Source: Promineifilum sp.
GTDB taxonomy: Bacteria; Chloroflexota; Anaerolineae; Promineifilales; Promineifilaceae
Direction of reading: 5' to 3'
DNA length: 64,000 nucleotides
NCBI GenBank assembly: GCA_020634335.1
Contig: JACKBY010000001.1
Coordinates: 1-64,000, forward strand
Of the stretch, positions 23,651 to 33,126 are shown piece after piece. The position numbers were made by a program, and so were the translations under genes. Below the pieces are notes generated by a model that saw only the letters and a list, made by a program, of their open reading frames with translations, made no database searches and had not been told where the DNA came from. Position 1 is the first letter of the stretch; each line of letters opens with the position of its first letter.

Positions 23651-25078
23651 TCAGTACGCCCCCTTGCGCGACATCAAATGCGGGATCGTCTGCAGCAGGA
23701 TGCGCACGTCCAGCCCCAGCGTCCAGTTCTCGATGTAGTAAATATCCAGCAGGCACAGCTCGTCGAACGACAAGTCCGAGCGGCCGCTCACCTGCCACAA
23801 CCCGGTCATCCCCCCGACCACCGCCAACCGCTGATGATGCCACGGTTTGTAGTGGACGACTTCTTCGGGCAGCGGCGGCCGCGGCCCCACCAAGCTCATC
23901 TGCCCCCGAAGGACATTGTACAATTGCGGCAATTCGTCGAGACTGAGGCGACGAATCAGGCGGCCGGTGCGCGTCTGGCGCGGATCGTTCTTGATCTTGA
24001 ACAATGGCCCGTCCGCCTCGTTCAGTTCGCGCAAGGATTCCTTCTGCTCGTCGGCATCGGCCACCATCGACCGGAACTTGTACATTTTAAATTGCCGCCC
24101 GTCGCGGCCGACGCGGGGTGAGGTGTACAACACCGGGCCGGGGGAATCGAGCTTGATGGCAATCGCCAGGAGGGTCATGACCACCAGCGTGGGCAACGAC
24201 AGAACGGTAATGATCGCCAGGTCGAGCACACGTTTGAGAACCAGTCCGGTGCGGCTGATGTGACCAAACGCTTCCATATCGCGCACGCCCAGCACCGGTA
24301 CGCCGGCCATATTTGAAAATTCTACCCGGTTCAGGCTTAGCTGGAGCAGATCGGGCACCACCAGGGCCCGCACTTCCTGTTGCCGGCAGATTTGCAGCAG
24401 GCGGAGAAGTTGCGGCTGCATCTCGCCGGGCAAGGCGACAAAGACGGTGTGAACGGGTTGATATTCCACTAACCGCTGGGCCAGATCATCGATTTGGCCC
24501 AGCCGCGGAATACGGCCCAGCCCGGCATTGTGATCGCCCTGATCGTCATCGAGATAGCCGACGACGGCAAACCCCAGGTCGGGGCGGGCCAGGAGCGTGC
24601 GGATCACGCTGCGGCCGTTCTCGCCCGTTCCCACGACTATGGCCCGGTCAACGCCGACGCCGCGCCGGTAGAGCACCGACAGCGACCAGCGCCGCACCAA
24701 CCGTGCCACGCTGAGGAACAGCACGATGAAGAGCAGCGCCCAAAAAATGAGCAAGCGCGAAAAAGGCGACGGCTGCAGAAAGAAGGTGACGGCCATGGCC
24801 AGCATGACGCCCGCGGCCGTGGCGGTGACAATGCGCGCCACTTCGTCCAGCCATAGCTCGCCCCGCCGGCGTCGCCAGACGCCCATATAGCGAAAGGTGA
24901 GGGCCAGCAGGACGGTCAGCACCAGCTGTTGCCCCAGATAGTCGCGATAGGGTTCCAGGAACAGCACCGGCCGGAACCATTGCCATACGTAGCGGGCCAC
25001 GTAGGCCATCAGAAAGGCCAGATTGATCAGGATCAGATCGGTGACGATAGTCGTCCAATGGATGATCTGGGTCTTCAT
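23651..25078 (-). CDS. Polyprenyl-phosphate sugar-1-phosphate transferase (WbaP/WcaJ type)
   Basis: Starts assembly of an exopolysaccharide or glycan by moving a sugar phosphate onto undecaprenyl phosphate. The 475 residues contain about four N-terminal membrane spans, a nucleotide-binding-like domain (AIVVGTGENGRSVIRTL), a hydrophobic re-entrant helix near 285, and the catalytic bacterial-sugar-transferase domain with KMYKFRSMVADAD, RRLSLDELPQLYNVLRG and SLVGPRPPLPEEV. Its ATG overlaps the stop of the preceding glycosyltransferase by 4 bases (ATGA), showing translational coupling. The sugar is not determined by sequence. Confidence 0.93.
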   Translation of the reverse strand: MKTQIIHWTTIVTDLILINLAFLMAYVARYVWQWFRPVLFLEPYRDYLGQQLVLTVLLALTFRYMGVWRRRRGELWLDEVARIVTATAAGVMLAMAVTFFLQPSPFSRLLIFWALLFIVLFLSVARLVRRWSLSVLYRRGVGVDRAIVVGTGENGRSVIRTLLARPDLGFAVVGYLDDDQGDHNAGLGRIPRLGQIDDLAQRLVEYQPVHTVFVALPGEMQPQLLRLLQICRQQEVRALVVPDLLQLSLNRVEFSNMAGVPVLGVRDMEAFGHISRTGLVLKRVLDLAIITVLSLPTLVVMTLLAIAIKLDSPGPVLYTSPRVGRDGRQFKMYKFRSMVADADEQKESLRELNEADGPLFKIKNDPRQTRTGRLIRRLSLDELPQLYNVLRGQMSLVGPRPPLPEEVVHYKPWHHQRLAVVGGMTGLWQVSGRSDLSFDELCLLDIYYIENWTLGLDVRILLQTIPHLMSRKGAY

Positions 25079-26214
25079 CGGCCTTGGCTCCGCTCGGGTT
25101 CGACAACTCGTTGGTAGACGGCTGCCATATCGACCCCGGCTTGTGACCAGGAAAATCGCGCGGCGTGGGCGGGGCCGGTTGCGCGCGCGTTGTGGCGCAC
25201 GGCCGGATCATCGAGCGCCTGCTCCAGGCAAGCAGCCAGCGCGTCGGCGTCCCGCGGGTCGAAGTAGAGGGCCACATCGCCCCCGGCTTCGGGCAGAGAT
25301 GACGTGGCGGCGGCCACAACCGGCGTGCCACAGGCCAGGGCTTCGGCCACCGGCAGGCCGAAGCCCTCATAGTACGACGGCATGACCAGGGCGGCCGCGG
25401 CGTTGTACCATAGCGGCAACTGCTCATCGTCGACATAGCCGGCAAACCGCACGCGGTCGGATAATCCCAGCGCTTCGACCCGCTCATCGATAGAATCGAA
25501 GATCCACCCCCGGCCGCCCACCAAAACAAGGGAGAGCTCGGGCCGGCGGCCGAGGCGGGCAACGGCGTCGAGCAACGTGGGTATGTTCTTGCGCGGCTGG
25601 AGCGTGCCGACGTGGAGGATGAACTGGTCGGGCAAGCCTTGCTGTTGCCGGAACGCCGCCACTTGCTTGGCCGGCAAGGGGCGATAATGGGCGGCGACGC
25701 CGGGTAGCACGACGTCGATTTGCTCCAGCGGCACGCCGTAGAGACGATGAATGTCGCGGCGGCCGGAATCGGAGATGGCGACAAGTCGGGCCGCGTGCCG
25801 GCAGGAATACGCCGTTTCGGCCATCAGGTAGCGACGCTGAGCCGCCGGAAAAGCCTCCGGGTTCTCGATAAAGCTGAGATCGTAGATGGTGACCACCACG
25901 GGGCAGGGCGCGAGGCGCGGCGTGGCAAAGGCCATGCTGTGCATCAGGGTCAGCCTGTCACGCCGGGCTTGCAGAGGCCACACAACCTGCTCCCAGGCAA
26001 TGCGTGCCGCTCGGCCGCCGGTGGGCAATCGCGTGCCGGCCAGGCGCGTATCAGCGCGAGGCTCCCAGCCCTCGGCGAGCCGCGTATAAACCGTATAACG
26101 GGTTTTCCCGGTGGCGGGCAGGTGACGTACTATCTGATAGATGTACTGGTGGATCCCCGCGCGACGATAACCCGCCGTGGTGGCGAGAAGGTGAGCATTG
26201 ATGCCGATATGCAC
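25075..26214 (-). CDS. Glycosyltransferase family 4
   Basis: GT-B fold transferase of about 379 residues with a GT1/GT4 C-terminal domain. FILHVGTLQPRKNIPTLLDA marks the start of the donor domain and SYYEGFGLPVAEALACGTPV is the EX7E nucleotide-sugar motif. The start is uncertain. The frame is open to a TTG at 26298, but that codon is part of a TATAAT box. GTG at 26250 and GTG at 26214 are candidates, and the latter (VHIGINAHLL) fits the usual beginning of the family. It is the first gene of a two-gene unit with the sugar-1-phosphate transferase and is probably involved in the same surface glycan. Confidence 0.88.
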   Translation of the reverse strand: MHIGINAHLLATTAGYRRAGIHQYIYQIVRHLPATGKTRYTVYTRLAEGWEPRADTRLAGTRLPTGGRAARIAWEQVVWPLQARRDRLTLMHSMAFATPRLAPCPVVVTIYDLSFIENPEAFPAAQRRYLMAETAYSCRHAARLVAISDSGRRDIHRLYGVPLEQIDVVLPGVAAHYRPLPAKQVAAFRQQQGLPDQFILHVGTLQPRKNIPTLLDAVARLGRRPELSLVLVGGRGWIFDSIDERVEALGLSDRVRFAGYVDDEQLPLWYNAAAALVMPSYYEGFGLPVAEALACGTPVVAAATSSLPEAGGDVALYFDPRDADALAACLEQALDDPAVRHNARATGPAHAARFSWSQAGVDMAAVYQRVVEPERSQGR

Positions 26215-26297
26215 GTGTGGCTGTGAAAGTGGTGATGACGAAAAGGTCACTCTACGGCCCCGGAAAAATGGTGGCGGTTGGCGCAAACATGCCGCCA

Positions 26298-26303
26298 ATT
26301 ATA
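26298..26303 (-). promoter_or_regulatory. -10 box for the glycosyltransferase pair
   Basis: Perfect TATAAT on the minus strand, 48 bases before the GTG at 26250 and 84 before the one at 26214. It makes any start codon upstream of about 26291 unlikely. Confidence 0.4.
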
Positions 26304-26509
26304 CGATCATCAGCCCATTCGACATCTTGCCCGCCTCCGGGCTGTATGATAGACTGCATTATGTTTACATGTCGCCGGTTGGCCCTCCCCATTTTGCCTC
26401 GGCCGACATGTGGCAGGGAACAGGTTCATGGCCGTTGCGCCCTGCTGGGGCCGCCAATGGCATACGCCGCGCAACGCGGCACCAGACAGAAAGCTGGAGG
26501 AGGCTGCGC

Positions 26510-27004
26510 GTGAAACGCACGATGCTCTTTTTGATGCTGACAATGCTGATCGCCTTGTTCGGGGCTGCCGGATGCCGCCAAGCTGCGCCGGGTAGCGACA
26601 ACTTCCTGGCCACGGCCACGGCCGCGGCCCAGTCTACCAATTCGGCGCCCATCGTACCGGGCACGACGGTGCTCCCCCCCATTGCCGCCAGCCCGACGCC
26701 GGGCGTCCCGGCCACGATCGACCCCGCCGCGCCGCTCGCCGGCAGCCCGACGCCCACGATTGACCCCGCCGCGCCGCCGGTCGTGGATCCGACGGCCGCC
26801 CCGGCCGTTCCGGAGGCCACGGTTGCGCCGACGCCGGAGACCTCGGCCTCGGGCGAAATTATCCACACCGTTCAGCCGGGCGAAAATCTTTTCCGCATTG
26901 GCCTGCGCTATGGGTTCACCTATCAGGAATTGGCCGCCTACAACGGCATCACCAATCCGGCTGTCATCAGTGTCGGCCAGCAAATCAGGATTCCGCCCAA
27001 GTAG
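26510..27004 (+). CDS. LysM-domain lipoprotein
   Basis: Exported 164-residue lipoprotein. A signal peptide (KRTMLFLMLTMLIALFG) ends in the lipobox AAGC. A Pro/Thr/Ala-rich linker of about 80 residues with internal repeats (ATIDPAAPLAGSPTP / PTIDPAAPPVVDPT) follows. The C-terminal LysM domain (HTVQPGENLFRIGLRYGFTYQELAAYNGI…) would bind peptidoglycan. The GTG at 26510 follows GGAGGAGG by 6 bases, a strong site that decides the start over the longer upstream frame. Confidence 0.87.
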   Translation: MKRTMLFLMLTMLIALFGAAGCRQAAPGSDNFLATATAAAQSTNSAPIVPGTTVLPPIAASPTPGVPATIDPAAPLAGSPTPTIDPAAPPVVDPTAAPAVPEATVAPTPETSASGEIIHTVQPGENLFRIGLRYGFTYQELAAYNGITNPAVISVGQQIRIPPK

Positions 27005-27061
27005 GGCGGCCGCCTGAGCCGGATAAGAGGGGCGCAGCGGGTTGTCGCGCCTTCCTTGCCC

Positions 27062-27601
27062 ATGGAATTCAGTCAATCCCGTATTGTCTGGGACGGCAAA
27101 TGGCGCGTGCGCGTCGACACCTTTCGGCTGGCTGACGGCCGGCTGTACGAGCGCGGCGCGATCGAGCATCCCGGCGCGGTTGTCCTGGTCCCGGTGATGA
27201 TGGCCGAGGATGGCGTTCGGGCAGTGCTGATGTTACGGCAATATCGCCCGGCGTTAGGCGCGAGTATTCTGGAGCTGCCGGCCGGGACGCGCGAATCGGA
27301 CGAGCCCTGGTTGACCTGCGCCCAACGCGAATTACGGGAGGAAACGGGTTTTCGCGCGGCGGAGATGAGCCCGCTGGGCGAGGTGTGGGCCGCGCCGGGT
27401 TTATCCAACGAGCGCATGGCGATCTATCTGGCTACGAGCCTGACGGCCGACCCCTTGCCCATGGATGTTGACGAGCAGATCGCCGTCGAGTCGTGGCCGC
27501 TCGACGAACTGGTCGCCATGGCCGTCGACGGGCGTCTGGAAGATGCCAAAAGCGTGGTCGGCATCTTGCGGGCCGCGCGCCATCTGGCCGCGGCGGAATA
27601 G
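27062..27601 (+). CDS. Nudix hydrolase, ADP-ribose pyrophosphatase type
   Basis: Hydrolyses nucleoside-diphosphate derivatives, probably ADP-ribose. A perfect Nudix box (G-x5-E-x7-REL-x-EE-x-GF) lies in GTRESDEPWLTCAQRELREETGF. The segment LRQYRPALGASILELPAG before it is typical of the ADP-ribose pyrophosphatase branch. The ATG at 27062 gives 179 residues. No clear ribosome-binding site was seen. It is convergent with the Lon-like gene. Confidence 0.9.
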   Translation: MEFSQSRIVWDGKWRVRVDTFRLADGRLYERGAIEHPGAVVLVPVMMAEDGVRAVLMLRQYRPALGASILELPAGTRESDEPWLTCAQRELREETGFRAAEMSPLGEVWAAPGLSNERMAIYLATSLTADPLPMDVDEQIAVESWPLDELVAMAVDGRLEDAKSVVGILRAARHLAAAE

Positions 27602-27630
27602 AAAAGACGCGAACTTTTGGAGTCCGCGTC
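27602..27630 (-). terminator. Probable terminator of the Lon-like protease gene
   Basis: A 10-bp stem with one mismatch (27606-27615 with 27621-27630) and a short loop. On the minus strand it is followed by TTTT. It lies about 85 bases past the stop codon of the protease gene. Confidence 0.5.
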
Positions 27631-27712
27631 ATTCATTCGCAAGCCTGCCGCACAGGCCCAGGCGTGGTTCCCGCCCGCGCATCCGAAAAACTGCGTAGTC
27701 TGTGGCGCCTTC

Positions 27713-30100
27713 TTAGTTCTCTTCGTCCATCTGGTCATGGCCGCGGTCGTCGCCGAACGATTTCAACTCCATCGCCAGTTCCATCAGCCGTTTCTTCACG
27801 GCATGGTGCACCGTGCCCTCGGCATATTCGCCGTCGTCGTCCGGTTCGCCGGCCGGCCGGCCCATCAGCAGCTCGATCCCCTCGTTGATGTTGGAGACCG
27901 GCCAGATATGGAACAGTCCCTTGCCGACAGCATCAACGACATCCTCGCGCAGCATCAGATTGACGATGTTGGTGGCCGGGATCAGGACGCCCTGGTCGCC
28001 TGTCAGGCCCCGCGCCTGGCAAACATCGAAGAAGCCTTCAATTTTTTCATTCACCGCGCCGATGGGCTGAATCTCGCCGCGCTGGTTGACCGAGCCGGTG
28101 ACGCTGATACTTTGTCGCGCCGGCAGCCCGCTGAGGCTGGAGATAAGCGCGTAGAGTTCGGAGGATGAGGCGCTGTCACCGTCGATGCCGCCATAGGTTT
28201 GCTCGAACGTCAGACTGGCGCTCATCGAGAGCGGCTGGTGCTGGGCGTAGGTGCCGCCGAGGTAGCCGTTTAGCGTCAGGACGCCCTTTTCATGGATAGG
28301 GCCATCCATCTCCGTCTCGCGCTCGATGTGGATAACGCCGCTTTCGCCCATGAAGGTGCGCGCGCTGATGCAGCCGGGGTGTCCGAAGCTGAAATCGCCC
28401 ACCTCGCGCACCGACAGGCCATTGACCTGGCCGACGATCTCGCCCTCGGTGGCGATGAAGATCATGCCTTCCAGGATTTCCTCGCGCACTTGCTCGGCTT
28501 CCTGGCTGGCGCGGTGGGTTCGTTCGTTGAGGGCGTTGCGCACATCGTCGGCCGTCACGACGTCGTGTCCGTCGATGCCGGCCCAGTAATCGGACTCACG
28601 CGCCAGATCGGCGATGGCCCCGAAGCGAGTGCTCAGCTTGCATTGATACTCGGCCAGCCGTGCGCCGTGCTCGATAATCTTGGCCACCGCGGTGCGGCCG
28701 AAGGGGCGCAGCTTTTCTTCCTGGCTGCGGGAGGCGACAAATTCCGCGTAGGACAATTCGTTGGCCGGATCGCGCGGCATGGTGTCGCTGAAGTCGGCTC
28801 GAACCTTGAACAGGTCACTGAATTCTTCGTCGTTCCAGTAGAGCGATTCGTATAAGTTTGAGTGGCCCAACAAGATGATCTTCAAATTCAGGGGAACCGG
28901 CTGGGGCCACAGAGAGTTGGCAATAGCGGGGGCGTCGGACGACGGCGACCGCATCTCGATCTCCTGAGCCTTCAGGGCGCGCTTCAGCGCTTCCCATGTC
29001 TCCCGCTGACGAATCAGGTCGAGCGCGTACATCACCAGATAGCCGCCGTTGGCCCTGTGCAGGTCGCCGGCCCTGATCTGGGTGAAGTGGGTCGTCATTG
29101 CATGGCCCTGGGTTTCGTATTCCAGGCGGCCGAACAGGTTCTCATAGGTCGGGTTGAGCTGGACGATGACCGGCGCGCCTTTGCCGTCGGCGTTGTTGAC
29201 CAGGACGTTGACCTCGTAGCGGCGCAGGTCGACGATCTGATCGAGGTCTTTTTCATCCAGCGCCGGGGCGGCGCGCGTCACCTGCTCGACCAGGTCTTCG
29301 CGTACGGCGTCGAGATAGTCGCTGATGATCGATTGTTCGGCATATTTTTCGCGCAGGGCATCGAATTCATCCTGGACAGCGGCCTCGGCCACCTGTTGGT
29401 CGAGGCGGCGGCGTTCTTCGCGGGCGTCGCGCTCCACGATGCGAACTTCGCGCAGGATGCTTTGCAGTTCCATCTGTAACCCACGGTGGGTCTCCCGACG
29501 CGCCTGCAGCTCGCCGTTGGCGACGGGTTCACCGGCTTCCTCTTCGCCGGCGACCATGATAACCAGCCCGGCCGGCGAATCCTGGAGGTCGAACCCCTGC
29601 TCTGTGGCCCTTCGATCCAGCGCGTCGAGTTTTTCCTCGCGCTGTTCGACCAATTTTTGCTCCAGGGCATGAATCGCCTCGCGGTATGAGCTGCTTTCGA
29701 AAGCCTGTGTCAGGGCCGACTGAATGGCTTCGATCAGGCGCTTCATGTGCTCGACAAAGTGGGAACCCTGACCGGGCGGCAGGCTGATGGCTTGCGGCCG
29801 GTGAGCTGCTTCAAAATTATACAGATAGAGCAAATCGTCCGGCGTCGCCTCGCGGCCGCAACGCTCTTGCAGGAAATGACGGATGGCCGTGCTGCGGCCC
29901 GTGCCCGTCGAGCCGGTGACGAAGATGTTATACCCCTTGCTTTTCAGACCCATGCCGAACTCGAGCGCTTTCGTGGCCCGAGGCTGGCCGATGATGGCTG
30001 TCGTCGGCTGCAATTCGGCCGTCGTTTCGAACGTCAGGCTGGCCGGGTCGCAAACCAAACGAAGATTGTTGGGTGAAAGAGGCTTCACTTTTCCTTGCAT
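27713..30100 (-). CDS. ATP-dependent Lon-like protease (AAA_32/LonB-like)
   Basis: Self-compartmentalised protease of 795 residues. The N-terminal AAA-type region has a P-loop GSTGTGRST (63-71) with Arg in place of the usual Lys, as seen in this Lon subfamily. Long coiled-coil-like helices follow (about 130-260). The C-terminal Lon protease domain has the Ser-Lys dyad S643 (GGIDGDSAS) and K686 (GAVNEKIEG), 43 residues apart as in classical Lon. There is no N-terminal substrate-binding domain. The ATG at 30100 is taken because the TTG at 30142 lacks support. Confidence 0.9.
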   Translation of the reverse strand: MQGKVKPLSPNNLRLVCDPASLTFETTAELQPTTAIIGQPRATKALEFGMGLKSKGYNIFVTGSTGTGRSTAIRHFLQERCGREATPDDLLYLYNFEAAHRPQAISLPPGQGSHFVEHMKRLIEAIQSALTQAFESSSYREAIHALEQKLVEQREEKLDALDRRATEQGFDLQDSPAGLVIMVAGEEEAGEPVANGELQARRETHRGLQMELQSILREVRIVERDAREERRRLDQQVAEAAVQDEFDALREKYAEQSIISDYLDAVREDLVEQVTRAAPALDEKDLDQIVDLRRYEVNVLVNNADGKGAPVIVQLNPTYENLFGRLEYETQGHAMTTHFTQIRAGDLHRANGGYLVMYALDLIRQRETWEALKRALKAQEIEMRSPSSDAPAIANSLWPQPVPLNLKIILLGHSNLYESLYWNDEEFSDLFKVRADFSDTMPRDPANELSYAEFVASRSQEEKLRPFGRTAVAKIIEHGARLAEYQCKLSTRFGAIADLARESDYWAGIDGHDVVTADDVRNALNERTHRASQEAEQVREEILEGMIFIATEGEIVGQVNGLSVREVGDFSFGHPGCISARTFMGESGVIHIERETEMDGPIHEKGVLTLNGYLGGTYAQHQPLSMSASLTFEQTYGGIDGDSASSSELYALISSLSGLPARQSISVTGSVNQRGEIQPIGAVNEKIEGFFDVCQARGLTGDQGVLIPATNIVNLMLREDVVDAVGKGLFHIWPVSNINEGIELLMGRPAGEPDDDGEYAEGTVHHAVKKRLMELAMELKSFGDDRGHDQMDEEN

Positions 30101-30256
30101 AATATGATCGTTTATTACCTCGGTAGGGGGCTGAAAGACCAATCTTACTGCTACTTTCGGCGAATGGCAAGAATGATGTTGGTCTGTGGCCCGGGTCGTG
30201 ATAGCATTTATTCAACGCTCACTCAGCCACGAAAAGACTGACCAGCGGAGCAGCAC

Positions 30257-30970
30257 ATGTACGACTTTACCGAGCAAGTGGTCATTATAACCGGGGGGAC
30301 GGGCAACCTGGGCCAGGCAGTGACGCGAGCCTTCCACGCTGCCGGCGCGCGGGTGGCGATCGTCGGTCGCGAACGCCAGGACGCCGTGAATCTCTTTGGC
30401 GACGTGCCGGAAGGGGAGACGGCGCTCTACGTCACCGGCGATCTTACGGACGAGAGTTCCGTTGCCGACATTGGCCGGCAGGTTGCGGACAAGTTTGGCC
30501 GCATCGATATCCTGGTGAATACTGCCGGGGGCATCCGGGCGGGCTCACCCCTGCACGAGACAGCGGTCGAGGTATGGGACTTCATGATGAATCTCAATGC
30601 CCGCACCGTCTTCCTGATGTCGCGCGCCGTCATCCCCTATATGCTGGAGCGAGGACACGGCCGTATCATCAGCACGGCCGCCCGCGCGGCGCTGAAAGGG
30701 ACGGCCAAGCATGGGCCGTATAACGCCTCCAAGATGGCCGTCATACGGTTGACCGAGACGATGGCCGCCGAATTGCGGCACAACGGCATCACGGTCAACT
30801 GCCTCTTGCCCGGCACCATCGACACCCCGGCCAATCGGGCGGACATGCCCAACGCCGACTTCGCTCGCTGGGTATCGCCCGAATCGATAGCCGGCGTTAT
30901 CCTGTTTCTGGCCTCCGAGGCGGCGGCCGACATTAACGGCGCGGCTATTCCCATCTATGGCCGCAGTTAA
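30257..30970 (+). CDS. Short-chain dehydrogenase/reductase
   Basis: Classical SDR oxidoreductase of 237 residues. The cofactor motif is TGGTGNLG (12-19), NTAG stabilises the sheet, and the catalytic Ser (IISTAA) and YNASK supply the Ser-Tyr-Lys triad. An Arg/Gly-rich stretch after beta-2 (VGRERQD) suggests NADP(H). The last 14 bases overlap the start of the sugar-symporter gene, so the two are coupled. The substrate is unknown; the neighbour suggests a sugar or sugar alcohol. Confidence 0.92.
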   Translation: MYDFTEQVVIITGGTGNLGQAVTRAFHAAGARVAIVGRERQDAVNLFGDVPEGETALYVTGDLTDESSVADIGRQVADKFGRIDILVNTAGGIRAGSPLHETAVEVWDFMMNLNARTVFLMSRAVIPYMLERGHGRIISTAARAALKGTAKHGPYNASKMAVIRLTETMAAELRHNGITVNCLLPGTIDTPANRADMPNADFARWVSPESIAGVILFLASEAAADINGAAIPIYGRS

Positions 30971-32384
30971 GGCAGGCGAGGCTTCCCGGCTGACAAAGAC
31001 CACAAAGCTGATCTTCGGTTTGGGTGACTGGGGGACGTCGGCCGCGTCCACGGCGCGTAATGTCTTCTGGTTTGTCTTCCTCACCAATGTGGTCGGCCTG
31101 AATGCCGGTCTGGCCGGCGGCATCTGGCTAGTGGGCCGCCTGTGGGATGCCATCAATGATCCGCTCGTGGGTAGCCTTAGCGACCGCCTGTACTCGCGCT
31201 GGGGGCGGCGGCGGCCGTTCCTTCTTGTCGGTTCCATTCCCTTTGCCCTGTCCTTCTTCCTCATGTTCGTCGTGCCGCCCTTCGAGAGCAAGACGACCCT
31301 CGTGGTGTACTACGGCGCGATCTTTTTGCTCTACGACACGCTCTACACCGTCGTCAACGTACCCTACTTGTCGTTGGTGCCGGAGCTGGCTCGAACCTAT
31401 GACGAGCGCAGCAGCCTGACCGGTTGGCGCACGGCTTTTTCGTTTCTGGCTCAATTGGTGACGGCCGGCGCGTTCAAATTGTTGGCCGAACAAGTTTTTG
31501 CTCCCTGGTTCGGCGGCGGGCCGGAAGGCATCCGGCTGGGCTACCTGCTGGCCGCCGGGCTGTGGGCGCTCAGCATGGCCCTGCCGTTCATCGTGCTGGC
31601 CCTGAGCATCCGCGAACCGGATCATGAGCCGGTCACCTCGCCCATCGAGCCGTGGCGCAATTTCCGCGAAGTGTTCCAGAATCGGCCGTTTCGCATGGCC
31701 GCGCTCATCTATTTGCTTTGTTTCACCACCGGTGACTTGTTGTTGCTCGTCTTTGTCCGCTATCTGATCGATTACGTGCAGGTGCGGCCGGGGCTGGATA
31801 GCCTTGTGCTGGCCGTGGTGCTGGGAACCTCGTTGCTCAGCATCCCGGTCGTGTTGTGGCTGATGCGTCGCACCGACAAGCGGACGGCCTATCTGATCAG
31901 CATCAGCTTCATGGTTGTCGTGCTGGTGGTCGGTTCTTTTTTGGGGCCGGGCGGCCAAAACATCATTTTTGTGGGGGCTGTGTTGGCCGGAATGGGCTTC
32001 GCGGCCATGAGCATCATCCCCTGGGCCATCGTGGCCGACGTGATTGAGGTAGACGAGCTGCATACCGGCGAGCGGCGCGAGGGACTTTACACCGGCTATC
32101 TCGTCTTCTTGCGCAAGTTTGCCACCGGCGTCCTCGTGTTTGGCGCCGGGCAATTGCTGAATGCCACCGGCTATATCAGCTCGACGACGGGCAGCCTGTT
32201 CATCGAGCAACCGCAGGCCGCGCTCAATGCCATGCGCTTCATGGTCACCATTGTCCCGGCCATCACGCTGGCCCTGTCGCTCGTGCTGGCCTGGCGCTTT
32301 CCGCTCGACCGCGAGACCCACGAGGCGATCCGTCGCGAACTGGAAGCCCGCCGCGCCCATCAGGCGACTTCGACTTCCCCGTAG
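30957..32384 (+). CDS. GPH-family (MelB-like) cation-coupled sugar symporter
   Basis: Membrane transporter of 475 residues with about 12 spans. The early segment IWLVGRLWDAINDPLVGSLSDR is the signature of glycoside-pentoside-hexuronide:cation symporters, and SRWGRRRPF follows in the cytoplasmic loop. The C-terminal tail is charged and cytoplasmic. The ATG lies inside the last codons of the SDR gene, so translation is probably coupled. A glycoside or uronide is a likely cargo, but the sequence does not name it. Confidence 0.88.
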   Translation: MAAVKAGEASRLTKTTKLIFGLGDWGTSAASTARNVFWFVFLTNVVGLNAGLAGGIWLVGRLWDAINDPLVGSLSDRLYSRWGRRRPFLLVGSIPFALSFFLMFVVPPFESKTTLVVYYGAIFLLYDTLYTVVNVPYLSLVPELARTYDERSSLTGWRTAFSFLAQLVTAGAFKLLAEQVFAPWFGGGPEGIRLGYLLAAGLWALSMALPFIVLALSIREPDHEPVTSPIEPWRNFREVFQNRPFRMAALIYLLCFTTGDLLLLVFVRYLIDYVQVRPGLDSLVLAVVLGTSLLSIPVVLWLMRRTDKRTAYLISISFMVVVLVVGSFLGPGGQNIIFVGAVLAGMGFAAMSIIPWAIVADVIEVDELHTGERREGLYTGYLVFLRKFATGVLVFGAGQLLNATGYISSTTGSLFIEQPQAALNAMRFMVTIVPAITLALSLVLAWRFPLDRETHEAIRRELEARRAHQATSTSP

Positions 32385-32595
32385 ATGGGAAAAAGCATAT
32401 ACGTTTTGGCAGATCGGCAAAAAGTTGTTAGATATAAACCACTGCCCGATCACGATGGCCCCTGGCCGGCAGCTCAGGCTGCGTTTCCGGGGCGGGCTCG
32501 CGTCCGACGATGGCGCTCAACCGCCTGACACCAAACGCGGGCGACTTGATCTAGCAGATTTGCATCTCTCAGGCGAGTAACGAAGGAGTTGATCG

Positions 32596-33060
32596 ATGGT
32601 ACAAATTGGCGATATCGCCCCCGATTTTGAATTGCTGACCGATGCCGGCGAACCCCTGAAACTGTCGGATTTGCGCGGCCGTCGCGTCATCCTTTTCTTT
32701 TATCCCAAGGCCGACACCCCCGGCTGCACCAAGCAGGCCTGTGGTTTCCGCGACCGCTTCCCGCGCATCGAGACGGCCAACGCGACCGTTATCGGCCTTA
32801 GCCCCGACAAGCCCGCGGCCCTATCCAGGTGGAAAGCCAAGGAAGAATTGCCCTATACGCTGGTCTCCGATCCCGAACACGAAGTGGCCGAGGCCTACGG
32901 CGCGTGGGGCGAGAAGTCGTTGTTCGGCAAAGCCTACATGGGCATTTTGCGCGGCCATGCCGTCATTAGCCCAGAGGGTGTAATCGAGGACTTGCGGACA
33001 GGCATCAGCCCCGATGAGAGCGTTGAGCAAGCGGTCAAATTCGTGGACCAGCGGGCATGA
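32596..33060 (+). CDS. bcp: Peroxiredoxin, BCP/PrxQ type
   Basis: Thiol peroxidase that reduces hydroperoxides using thioredoxin. The 154 residues include the peroxidatic Cys44 in DTPGCTKQAC and the resolving Cys49 five residues later, the hallmark of PrxQ. The ATG is preceded by GAAGGAG. A 211-base gap separates it from the symporter and contains nothing recognisable. The trxB product encoded at about 13 kb could supply reducing power through thioredoxin. Confidence 0.95.
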   Translation: MVQIGDIAPDFELLTDAGEPLKLSDLRGRRVILFFYPKADTPGCTKQACGFRDRFPRIETANATVIGLSPDKPAALSRWKAKEELPYTLVSDPEHEVAEAYGAWGEKSLFGKAYMGILRGHAVISPEGVIEDLRTGISPDESVEQAVKFVDQRA

Positions 33061-33126
33061 TGCCCACTTGTCTGCGGCGGGCGGCTACAAACCCGCCGGC
33101 TGCTATACGGCATAAAGGAGAACGCC

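Noticed and set aside
26315..26509. N-terminal extension of the LysM lipoprotein (frame open from 26198)
   Set aside because: A GGAGGAGG site 6 bases before the GTG at 26510 and a signal peptide directly after it fix the start.
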